The notes beneath the pieces are model-generated. The model had not been told where the DNA came from and searched no databases. It worked only from the letters and a program-made list of their open reading frames with translations. Shown piece after piece: positions 5,865 through 12,132 of a DNA stretch of 14,339 nt. This stretch comes from JAWVFK01 sp033856175. GTDB taxonomy: Bacteria > Actinomycetota > Thermoleophilia > Solirubrobacterales > 70-9. The stretch spans positions 1 through 14,339 of the forward strand of contig JAWVFK010000039.1 of assembly GCA_033856175.1 (NCBI GenBank), written 5' to 3'. The position numbers and the translations under genes are program-made. How positions within the stretch are numbered: the first letter of the stretch is position 1; each line of letters begins with the position of its first letter.

Positions 5865-6683
5865 ATGAGCTCAACCCGCACAGCCAAGCTCGCCAACGGG
5901 CCCGCCACCGCGGCATCTCCCGCGGCCCCTTCGCGCGGCGTCTGGTTCGACGAGCAGACGACCGACCGCCTCCTGCGCCGCTACCGGACGATGGGAGACC
6001 AGCGGGCCCGCGCCGAGCTGATCGAGCGGATGGTGCCCTTCGCCCGTCGCCTGGCGGACCGCTACCGCCACACCTCCCAGTCCAGCGACGACCTTGCCCA
6101 GGTCGCCAGCCTGGCGCTCGTCAAGGCGGTCGACCGCTTCGACCCCGACAGGGGCGTTCGCTTCGCCGCCTTCGCGGTGCCGACGATCCTCGGCGAGCTC
6201 AAGCGCCACTTTCGCGACATGGGCTGGTCGGTTCGAGTGCCGCGCGGGCTCCAGGAGCGAGCCCTGCAGGTCGAGCGGACCTCGGCGATGCTGGCGACCG
6301 CCACCGGCAGGACCCCCACGGTCATGGAGATCGCCGGCAAGCTCGAGATGACGGCCGAGGAGGTGCTGGAAGCCCTCGAGGCGCGGCAGGCCTTCGACGC
6401 CCTTTCGATGGACACCCCTCACCAGACGACCGAGGGAGAGGGGATCACTCTCGGCGAGAGCCTCGGCAAGGAGGACGAAGGCTTCGATCGCGCCGTCGAT
6501 CGCGCCGCCGTCGCCTCGGCGCTGCCGCTGCTGCCTGCCCGCGACCGCGAGATCATCAGGCTGCGGTTCGTCGACGAGTTGACGCAGACGGAGATCGCCG
6601 AGCGCCTCGGCGTCTCTCAGATGCAGGTCTCGCGGTTGCTGCGGCGGGCGCTGCAGCGACTCCGGGAGCTGGCCGAGAGCTAG
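5865..6683 (+). CDS. SigB/SigF/SigG-family alternative sigma factor, copy 1
   Basis: This 272-aa sigma-70 family protein is of the general-stress/sporulation type. Region 2 is at about residues 50-122, with DDLAQVASLALVKAVDRFD and FAVPTILGELKRHFRD, a hallmark stretch of SigB/F/G proteins. Region 3 follows (about 125-180), then region 4 at about 218-268 with a helix-turn-helix (LTQTEIAERLGVSQMQVSRL). It should direct RNA polymerase to GTTT/GGGTA promoters such as the three found in this window. The N-terminal 25 residues are a low-complexity Ala/Pro tail. The gene begins 4 nt after the 117-aa membrane protein and its stop abuts the GTG of the RsbW-like anti-sigma gene, so binding partner and sigma are translated together. 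The paralogue at 10897 shares the same architecture. Confidence 0.95.
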   Translation: MSSTRTAKLANGPATAASPAAPSRGVWFDEQTTDRLLRRYRTMGDQRARAELIERMVPFARRLADRYRHTSQSSDDLAQVASLALVKAVDRFDPDRGVRFAAFAVPTILGELKRHFRDMGWSVRVPRGLQERALQVERTSAMLATATGRTPTVMEIAGKLEMTAEEVLEALEARQAFDALSMDTPHQTTEGEGITLGESLGKEDEGFDRAVDRAAVASALPLLPARDREIIRLRFVDELTQTEIAERLGVSQMQVSRLLRRALQRLRELAES

Positions 6684-7547
6684 GTGAGCGTCAGGCTCGT
6701 CCCGAAGCTGGATCTGATGCTCGGCGAGTGTGAGGGGCCGGATCTGCGCCTGCTGATGCTGAGCCGGGCCGAGAATGTGGCCCTGGTGCGCCGGGCGATC
6801 GAAGGCCTTGCGCTTGCTCTCGACATCGATCCTGCCGTCACCGTGGACATCGTCGCCGCGACCAGCGAGGCTTGCAACAACGTCGTCCTGCACGCCTACG
6901 GCGGCCGGCCTGGACTGCTCGAGCTCCACGTCTGCCCGGATCACGACGAGCTCTGCGTGACCGTGCGCGACGAAGGCGCCGGCATTCGCCCGCGGCCGCT
7001 GGTGCCCGCGAGCTCTCCGGGCGTCGGCCTCAGCATGATCCATGCCCTGACCGACTCGGTCGAGTTCAGGAGCTCGCACGACGGCGGGACCGAGGTCCGC
7101 ATGACCTTCGACACCGGTCGGCCGATGACGAAGGACATTCCCGAGCTCGTCGGCGACAGGCAGATCAGCCCGCCGCCGGGGGAGCTGGTCGTGTCCGTAG
7201 CCAGCGGCGCCCTTGCCGAGGCCGTCCTCAGCAGGGTGCTCGCCATGACCGCTTCGCGCGCCAACTTCGCCGTCGATCGCGTCAACGATGTCCAGCTGGT
7301 CAGCGACGCCATCGCCGCTCACGCACCGGCCACCAGCGTCGGCCGCCATCTCCACATCGCCCTGGATCCGGGCAGTCAGGTCTTTGGGGTCAAGGTCGGG
7401 CCCTTTCAGTCCGGCGGCGCCGAGGCCCTGCTGTCAGCGTCTTCGATCGGTGAGACGGGGCTCGAGCTGCTCGAGGAGCTGACGGTCGAGCGCCGCGTCG
7501 AGCCCGACCTCGACGGCGAGGTTTTGAGCCTCAGCATCGCGGGCTGA
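6684..7547 (+). CDS. RsbW-like anti-sigma kinase with degenerate second Bergerat domain, copy 1
   Basis: The N-terminal half (about residues 25-142) is a serine-protein kinase/anti-sigma factor of the RsbW/SpoIIAB type: N box SEACNNVVLHAY (Glu62, Asn66, His70), G1 box DEGAG (96-100), G2 box GVGL (113-116). It should bind the adjacent sigma factor and phosphorylate a STAS partner. The C-terminal half (about 165-287) repeats the same order of elements in decayed form: NDVQLVSDAIAAHA where Glu and Asn of the N box are Ala209 and His213, then a beta segment leading to GPFQSGG in place of DxGxG, then GETGLELLEELTV in the G2 position. So the protein looks like a tandem fusion of an active and an inactive domain. 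RsbW proteins are normally about 130-160 aa; this is 287. Start is the GTG directly after the sigma stop. No STAS gene accompanies this copy. Confidence 0.88.
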   Translation: MSVRLVPKLDLMLGECEGPDLRLLMLSRAENVALVRRAIEGLALALDIDPAVTVDIVAATSEACNNVVLHAYGGRPGLLELHVCPDHDELCVTVRDEGAGIRPRPLVPASSPGVGLSMIHALTDSVEFRSSHDGGTEVRMTFDTGRPMTKDIPELVGDRQISPPPGELVVSVASGALAEAVLSRVLAMTASRANFAVDRVNDVQLVSDAIAAHAPATSVGRHLHIALDPGSQVFGVKVGPFQSGGAEALLSASSIGETGLELLEELTVERRVEPDLDGEVLSLSIAG

Positions 7548-7551
7548 TTCG

Positions 7552-7578
7552 CCCACCGGTTTCATGGCCGCCGGTGGG
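7552..7578. repeat. Perfect 8-bp inverted repeat overlapping the SigF-type promoter
   Basis: CCCACCGG (7552-7559) and CCGGTGGG (7571-7578) are exact inverted copies 11 nt apart. The pair follows the anti-sigma stop by a few bases and spans the -35 and spacer of the promoter for the 48-aa gene. It could be a weak read-through hairpin or an operator; there is no U-run. Confidence 0.4.
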
Positions 7579-7583
7579 GGTAG
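7558..7583 (+). promoter_or_regulatory. SigF-type promoter of the 48-aa peptide (GGTTT, 15 nt, GGGTAG)
   Basis: GGTTT at 7558-7562 and GGGTAG at 7578-7583 with a 15-nt spacer match the SigB/SigF promoter pattern. The ATG of the small membrane peptide lies 9 nt after the -10, so the leader should be only a few bases long. Confidence 0.65.
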
Positions 7584-7592
7584 ACGGCAACC

Positions 7593-7739
7593 ATGGAACT
7601 CTCACTGTTGTTAATAGTCATCGGCATCGTTCTCGCCGTTACCGTGCACTACGGCCTCGGGATTGCCTGCATTCTGATCGGGCTGGTCCTGCTGATCTGG
7701 CCGCGGCTTGGCACCGGTTGGCGCGGTAGCCGCGTATAG
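7593..7739 (+). CDS. Small hydrophobic membrane peptide (48 aa)
   Basis: A short reading frame begins MELSLLLIVIGIVLAV and continues through a second hydrophobic stretch (GLGIACILIGLVLLIWP) to a basic tail (RLGTGWRGSRV). That predicts two closely packed membrane helices with a positively charged cytoplasmic end. Evidence that it is real: a SigF-type promoter 9 nt upstream, a strong intrinsic terminator 35 nt downstream, and membrane-protein composition over its whole length, so it is a complete single-gene unit. It does not match a family I can name; small two-helix stress peptides of this look are common in general-stress regulons. There is no obvious ribosome binding site beyond a G-rich stretch. 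Confidence 0.72.
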   Translation: MELSLLLIVIGIVLAVTVHYGLGIACILIGLVLLIWPRLGTGWRGSRV

Positions 7740-7773
7740 CTGTAGAGCGTAGAAGCCTGCGCTGAAGCATTCG

Positions 7774-7811
7774 GGCCCGGGGTCGGCGTCAGCCGGCTCC
7801 GGGCCTTTTTT
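7774..7811 (+). terminator. Intrinsic terminator (14-bp stem, U6)
   Basis: GGCCCGGGGTCGGC pairs over its full length (two G-T wobbles) with GCCGGCTCCGGGCC around a GTCA loop and is followed by TTTTTT (7806-7811). It is the clearest rho-independent terminator in the window. It ends module 1 and the 48-aa gene transcript on the plus strand; the converging GH15 gene ends 19 nt further on. Confidence 0.92.
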
Positions 7812-7829
7812 CCGTGCAGGGTTGGATAA

Positions 7830-9653
7830 CTAGGCGCGGGCGTTGTCGTCGTCGATCACGTGGAGGACGGCGTTGATCAGCCCCAGATGCGTGAAGGCCT
7901 GGGGAAAGTTGCCAAGCTGGCGGCCGCTGGCGGGCTCGATCTCCTCCGCATAGAGGCCGAGCGGGCCGGCGAGGGTCAGCAGGCGCTCGCATAGGACTCG
8001 CGCGCGCCGTCGCTCGCCGATCTCGGAAAGCGCCGAGACGAGCCAGAAGGAGCAGATGGCGAATGTGCCCTCGGCGCCGCTGAGGCCATCGTCGGTTTCG
8101 TCCACCCGGTAGCGCAGGACGAGCCCGCCGGCGCTCAGCTCCTTCGATATCGCCTCGACCGTCGCTCTCACCCGCGGATCGTCGGGGGGCAGGAAGCGAA
8201 CCAGCGGCACCAGCAGGCTAGAGGCGTCGAGGGCGTCGCTGTCGTAGTGCTGACGGAAGACACCGCGCTCGCTGACCCCCCGCTCGAGGATCTCCTCGCG
8301 CAGCTCGCGCGCCGCCGCCGCCCAAGCGGCGAAGCGGGCGTCGCCGCGGCGACGCGCCAAGCGCGAGCCGCGGTCGAGCGCAACCCAGCACATCAGCTTC
8401 GAGGAGACAAAGTGCTGCGGCGGGCCGCGAACCTCCCAGATCCCCTGGTCGGGGTCCCGCCAGACTCGCTCGGCCTCCTCGACCTGTTCGACGAGCAGCT
8501 CCCAGAGCTCGTCGCTGATCTCGCCGAGCTGCTTCGAGTGGATGTAGACGGAGTCGAGCAGGGCGCCGTAGACGTCGTTCTGACGCTGGCTGAAGGCGGC
8601 GTTGCCGATCCGAACCGGGCGAGATCCCTGGTAGCCGGATAGGTGTTCGAGCGTCTGCTCGGTCAGGTCCTTCTCGCCGCCGAGGCCGTACATGATCTGC
8701 AGCCCGGGCCCCTCGTCGCGGCAGACGTCGGCGAAGAAGGCGATGAAGTCGCGGGCCTCGTCATCGAGACCGAGAGAGTGCAGTCCCCAGAGGGCGAAGC
8801 TCGAGTCCCGGATCCAGCTGAAGCGGTAGTCCCAGTTACGCTCGCCACCGGGCGTCTCCGGCAGCGAGGTCGTCGCGGCGGCAGCGATGGCGCCCGTCGG
8901 GGCATAGGTCAGGCCCTTCAGCACCAGCGCCGACCGCTGGACGTGGTGACGCCATTCGTGCTCGGGGAAGCGTCCCTTTGCCAGCCACTCGCGCCAGGCG
9001 TCTGAGGTTCGCTGCAGCTTCTCCCAGGCATCCTCGATCGAGCCCGGCAGATCTTCGGCATCGCCCCAGCCGAGGGCGCAGTAGCGAGCTTCGCCCTCGC
9101 GCAACCGGCAGCTCGCTTGGGGAAATCGTGGGCCGGGCTCGAAGGCCAGATCGCCGGCCAGGCGCAGCTCGATGCCCTCCTCCAGCCGGGCGCGAAGTGT
9201 GGCCTCGGCAGGCTCCCAGGCGATCGGCTTGCGCGCGTAGTCCGGAGCGGCGTCGCAGCTGGCCTCGATCTCCACCTCGCCCTGGGTGCAGACCGCGATT
9301 CGCAGCAGCAGCCGCTCGGCGTCGTGCTCCGAGGCTGCTCGCGGGTGGTGATCGGCCGGGCGCTGCCGCCGGTCCCCGATCGTCAGCAGGTCGCGGACGA
9401 CGAGCCAGCCACTGTCGGTCATCCAGGTGGTTTCGAGGATGTTGGTCCCGGGCTCGTAGCGGCGACTGACCGGCAGATGGGACCCGGCCGGAGCGAGCCG
9501 GAAGCGGCCCGCCTCGCGGTCGAGGATGGCGCCGAAGATGCTCGGCGAGTCGAACCGCGGCAGGCAGAGCCACTCCACCCCGCCATCGGGCGCGATCAAG
9601 GCCGCCGTGTGGCAATCAGATAGAAAGGCGTAATCGCGGATCGGCGGGAACAG
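7830..9653 (-). CDS. GH15 family glycosidase (trehalase/glucoamylase type)
   Basis: This inverting glycoside hydrolase of family 15 removes glucose units. The family splits into glucoamylases and actinobacterial trehalases; sequence alone does not separate them here, though the form lacking a signal peptide points to a cytoplasmic enzyme such as trehalase. Visible marks are PIRDYAFLSDCHTAALI and WLCLPRFDSPS in the N-terminal domain, NWDYRFSWIRDS (about residues 273-284) in the (alpha/alpha)6 barrel, EGTFAICSFW, and GLYAEEI near the end with the likely catalytic acid. The first canonical start (TTG at 9599) would cut off the conserved FPPIRDYAFLSDCHTAA segment. The frame upstream to the stop at 9663 has no ATG, GTG or TTG; a CTG at 9653 has a ribosome binding site 6 nt before it, so I start there (607 aa). 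Confidence 0.92.
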   Translation of the reverse strand: MFPPIRDYAFLSDCHTAALIAPDGGVEWLCLPRFDSPSIFGAILDREAGRFRLAPAGSHLPVSRRYEPGTNILETTWMTDSGWLVVRDLLTIGDRRQRPADHHPRAASEHDAERLLLRIAVCTQGEVEIEASCDAAPDYARKPIAWEPAEATLRARLEEGIELRLAGDLAFEPGPRFPQASCRLREGEARYCALGWGDAEDLPGSIEDAWEKLQRTSDAWREWLAKGRFPEHEWRHHVQRSALVLKGLTYAPTGAIAAAATTSLPETPGGERNWDYRFSWIRDSSFALWGLHSLGLDDEARDFIAFFADVCRDEGPGLQIMYGLGGEKDLTEQTLEHLSGYQGSRPVRIGNAAFSQRQNDVYGALLDSVYIHSKQLGEISDELWELLVEQVEEAERVWRDPDQGIWEVRGPPQHFVSSKLMCWVALDRGSRLARRRGDARFAAWAAAARELREEILERGVSERGVFRQHYDSDALDASSLLVPLVRFLPPDDPRVRATVEAISKELSAGGLVLRYRVDETDDGLSGAEGTFAICSFWLVSALSEIGERRRARVLCERLLTLAGPLGLYAEEIEPASGRQLGNFPQAFTHLGLINAVLHVIDDDNARA

Positions 9654-9659
9654 TTCGAG

Positions 9660-9664
9660 CTCCT
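9660..9664 (-). promoter_or_regulatory. Ribosome binding site AGGAG supporting a CTG start
   Basis: On the minus strand AGGAG is followed by 6 nt (CTCGAA) and CTG at 9653-9651. The spacing is ideal, and the codons that follow restore the conserved N-terminus of GH15 proteins, so CTG initiation is the simplest reading. Confidence 0.6.
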
Positions 9665-9680
9665 ACCTGCCGAGGCAAGG

Positions 9681-10445
9681 CTGCTCGAGCGACGCCGCGC
9701 GCTGGTGACCGGCGCCGACTCCGGCATCGGCAAGGAGATTGCCTACGAGCTCTGCCGCAACGGGGCGGCGGTTGCGATCGGCCATCTGGGCGACTCTAGC
9801 GTCGCCGATGGCATGGTCACCGAGATCGAGGCGGCCGGTGGCGCGGCGCTGGCGGTGCAGCTCGACGTCTCGCTCGAGGCCGATGTCGAACGAGCCTTCG
9901 ATGCTGCTGCCCAGGCATTCGGGGGTCTCGACCTGCTCGTCAACAACGCCGGCGTCGAGAGGCCCTTCGACCTCGTCGATATGCCGCTCGACTGGTGGCG
10001 CAAGGTGATCGACGTCAACCTGACCGGCACCTTCCTCTGCTCGCGCAAGGCCGCTCGGCTGATGATCGCCGCCGAGCAGGCGGGGGCGATCATCAACATC
10101 ACCAGCGTCCACGAGCAGATCCCCTGGCGCAAGTTCTCGCACTACTGCGCCTCGAAGGGCGGCACCAAGCTCTTTGCCCAGTCGATTGCCCGCGAGCTCG
10201 CCCCGCATGGAATCCGCGTCGTCAACGTTGCTCCCGGCGCGATTGCGACACCGATCAACCGCGACGTCCTCGCCGACCCCAAGCAGCGGCGCGCGGTCGA
10301 GGACGAGATTCCGCTGGGCCGCTGGGGAGAGCCCAGCGACGTCGCCGGCGTCGTCGCCTGGGTCGCATCCGAGCGAGCCGGCTATGTGGTCGGCTCAACG
10401 ATCTTCGTCGACGGCGGCATGACCCTGTATCCGCGCTTCGTCTAG
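9681..10445 (+). CDS. Glucose 1-dehydrogenase-like short-chain dehydrogenase (SDR)
   Basis: This is a classical SDR of about 254 aa. It has the cofactor loop TGADSGIG (residues 10-17), NNAG (88-91), and catalytic Ser142, Tyr155 and Lys159 (SVHEQIPW then YCASKGG). The SVHEQIPW segment, PGAIATPIN and the C-terminal DGGMTLYP are those of Bacillus-type glucose 1-dehydrogenase, which oxidises beta-D-glucose to gluconolactone with NAD(P)+; a related sugar or polyol substrate is possible. The only canonical start (GTG at 9705) would delete the first beta strand (RRRALV), which the Rossmann fold needs. No ATG, GTG or TTG exists between that and the upstream stop at 9621, so I take the CTG at 9681, preceded by GAGGCAAGG. 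It diverges from the GH15 gene, which could release its substrate. Confidence 0.92.
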   Translation: MLERRRALVTGADSGIGKEIAYELCRNGAAVAIGHLGDSSVADGMVTEIEAAGGAALAVQLDVSLEADVERAFDAAAQAFGGLDLLVNNAGVERPFDLVDMPLDWWRKVIDVNLTGTFLCSRKAARLMIAAEQAGAIINITSVHEQIPWRKFSHYCASKGGTKLFAQSIARELAPHGIRVVNVAPGAIATPINRDVLADPKQRRAVEDEIPLGRWGEPSDVAGVVAWVASERAGYVVGSTIFVDGGMTLYPRFV

Positions 10446-10485
10446 GCACGAACCCAGGCGTCGCCCAAAGTTTTTTGCGTTCGGG

Positions 10486-10512
10486 GGTTTATTTCTCGGT
10501 AGGCGGGGGTAC
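10486..10512 (+). promoter_or_regulatory. SigF-type promoter of sigma module 2 (GGTTT, 16 nt, GGGTAC)
   Basis: GGTTT (10486-10490) and GGGTAC (10507-10512) are separated by 16 nt, the same spacing as the promoter at 5471, and match the SigF pattern GGTTT/GGGTAY exactly. It lies 68 nt upstream of the TTG of the 84-aa membrane protein and should transcribe that gene and the sigma/STAS/anti-sigma genes behind it. Confidence 0.72.
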
Positions 10513-10580
10513 TTGGCTTTCGGGCGATCACGAGCCCACCCCGGACAGTTCCCCTTCCCCCTTTCCGGAGGTTTCAGCTG

Positions 10581-10835
10581 TTGTACGGAAGCTGGTTCGT
10601 TTCAACGTTCTCAGCAGTTCTGGCGCTGTTGCTCGTGGTCGCCCTAACTTTGACCGCATTCACCCCCATCTTCGCGATCGGCATCGCCGTCGCCGGGGCC
10701 GCGGTGGCGGCGGTGATCATGTCCTCCTTGCGGCGCTCCTCGCGTCCCTCGACGCCCGGCGGGCCGGGTGGCGACGCCGGCCAGAGGCCGGCGATGCGTG
10801 AATCGGACGCCGCGCTGCATAGCGGCGAGCGCTGA
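10581..10835 (+). CDS. Small two-helix membrane protein (84 aa) heading sigma module 2
   Basis: I do not recognise a family. Residues about 8-28 and 29-48 form two adjacent hydrophobic helices (FSAVLALLLVVALTL and IGIAVAGAAVAAVIM). They are followed by SLRRSSRPS, a basic membrane-exit signal, and a 35-residue polar, Gly/Pro-rich tail that is probably disordered in the cytoplasm. The TTG start at 10581 is supported by GGAGG at 10567-10571 with a 9-nt spacer. The gene sits between a SigF-type promoter and the second sigma factor, as the 117-aa membrane protein does in module 1, although the two proteins are not evidently related. The stop is 61 nt before the sigma start, with no terminator in between. 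Confidence 0.75.
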   Translation: MYGSWFVSTFSAVLALLLVVALTLTAFTPIFAIGIAVAGAAVAAVIMSSLRRSSRPSTPGGPGGDAGQRPAMRESDAALHSGER

Positions 10836-10896
10836 GCCGAGACGCTGAGCTGAGACAAGAGGGACTGGGGGAGATTTGACCGCGCGGAGCGGTGGC

Positions 10897-11736
10897 ATGA
10901 CTGACGCTCGGCAGGCTGCCGAGCCGGCGCATTCACTAAGTTCGGCAGCGATGTCGCCTGAAGTCTCAGGAACCTCGCTGCCGGGGCCGAACGAACGGCT
11001 CTCCGACGACGAGGGCCTGCTGCGCCGCTTCCAGGCTAATGGCGATCCCGCCGCCCGCCAGGAGCTGGTCGAGCGCTACCTGCCGCTGGTCAACCGGCTG
11101 GCCGGCCGCTACCGGCGTGGCCCTGAGCCGATCGAGGACCTCGTCCAGGTGGCGAGCGTCGGACTCGTCAAGGCGATCGACCGCTTCGATCCCGACCGTG
11201 GCATCCCGCTCGCCAGCTTTGCCGTGCCGACGATCCTCGGCGAGCTGAAGAGGCATTTCCGCGACCACGGCTGGTCGATCCATCTGCCGCGCGACCTGCA
11301 GGAGCGAATCCTCAAGGTCGAGCGGACCGTCGACGAGTTGTCGAAGGACCTCGGGCGGTCACCGTCGATCGCCGAGATCGGCGAGCGGATGACGCTGAGC
11401 GAAGAGGAGGTTCTCGAAGCGATGGACGCAGCCGAGGCAGCGGCAACGCTCTCGCTTGAGGCGACCACCGCAGGCGCCAGCGAGGAGGGGACTGCCATCG
11501 CCGACCGCGTCGGCGAGGAGGATCCTTCCTTCGAGGTCGTCGAGTATGGCGCGGCGATCAGCGACACGATCAAGTCGCTGTCCGAGCGCGACCGACTCGT
11601 CCTCCACCTTCGCTTCGTCGATGACCTGACCCAATCCCAGATCGCGAAGGAGATCGGTGTTTCCCAAATGCACGTCTCGCGGATCATCAGACGGGCCGTG
11701 GACCGACTTCGCGCCGACACCAGTGAGGAGATCTAG
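10897..11736 (+). CDS. SigB/SigF/SigG-family alternative sigma factor, copy 2
   Basis: This second general-stress-type sigma factor (279 aa from the ATG) is clearly paralogous to the one at 5865. It has EDLVQVASVGLVKAIDRFD and FAVPTILGELKRHFRD in region 2, a region 3 stretch after LPRDLQERILKVERT, and a region 4 helix-turn-helix (LTQSQIAKEIGVSQMHVSRI). I chose the ATG at 10897, which has GGAG 7 nt upstream, over the TTG at 10876, whose G-rich stretch is only 2 nt away. The stop is immediately followed by the ATG of the STAS gene, so sigma, antagonist and anti-sigma are one operon. The near-identical region 2 and 4 motifs mean the two sigma factors may share promoters; which reads which cannot be told from sequence. 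Confidence 0.95.
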   Translation: MTDARQAAEPAHSLSSAAMSPEVSGTSLPGPNERLSDDEGLLRRFQANGDPAARQELVERYLPLVNRLAGRYRRGPEPIEDLVQVASVGLVKAIDRFDPDRGIPLASFAVPTILGELKRHFRDHGWSIHLPRDLQERILKVERTVDELSKDLGRSPSIAEIGERMTLSEEEVLEAMDAAEAAATLSLEATTAGASEEGTAIADRVGEEDPSFEVVEYGAAISDTIKSLSERDRLVLHLRFVDDLTQSQIAKEIGVSQMHVSRIIRRAVDRLRADTSEEI

Positions 11737-12132
11737 ATGACCGAGCCCGAACGCACCGACGGGCGGTTGCAGGAGAACGAGCTGAAGGTGGAGCACGACG
11801 GCGGTGTTGAAATCGTCTTGATGCCCGGCGAGCACGACCTGACAACCGCCGCTTCATTGAATGACAGGCTGGCGGCGCTGGTCGACGGGGGATCGCCGGT
11901 CGTCATCGACCTCAGCCAGACCAGCTTCATCGACTCCTCGATCCTGAGGGTTCTGCTCGAGGCACGCCGCCTCGCCCACGAGGCCGGGATCGGCTTCGAT
12001 GTCGCCGCCGGCGACGGCACCGGCGAAGGTGTGACCCGCGTTCTCAGCGTCACCGGGCTCGATTCGACGCTGCCGGTCTTCTCCAGCCGCGAGGACGCCG
12101 TCAAGAAGGCCTCGAGCGGGCCGGGCGCATGA
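11737..12132 (+). CDS. STAS-domain anti-sigma factor antagonist (RsbV/SpoIIAA-like)
   Basis: This 131-aa protein has one STAS domain (about residues 15-125). In its unphosphorylated form such a protein binds the RsbW-like kinase and frees sigma; phosphorylation by the kinase switches it off. The fold marks are a first strand VEIVLMPGEHDL, VVIDLSQTSFIDSS with the likely phospho-acceptor Ser67, and a C-terminal helix. After DSS the family usually has Gly-Leu; here it is Ile-Leu-Arg, a small departure beside the phosphorylation site. The ATG follows the sigma stop without a gap, and the last four bases ATGA overlap the start of the RsbW-like gene, so the two partners are translationally coupled. 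It is the only STAS gene in the window and might serve both kinases. Confidence 0.93.
   Translation: MTEPERTDGRLQENELKVEHDGGVEIVLMPGEHDLTTAASLNDRLAALVDGGSPVVIDLSQTSFIDSSILRVLLEARRLAHEAGIGFDVAAGDGTGEGVTRVLSVTGLDSTLPVFSSREDAVKKASSGPGA

Noticed and set aside
5871..7355. A 494-codon open frame on the minus strand across module 1
   Set aside because: It is antisense to the sigma factor and anti-sigma genes and has low-complexity, charge-rich composition with no recognisable domain.
10829..10856. Short repeats of GCTGAG before the second sigma gene
   Set aside because: Only three imperfect copies, with no symmetry or spacing suggesting a binding site; likely chance in a short gap.
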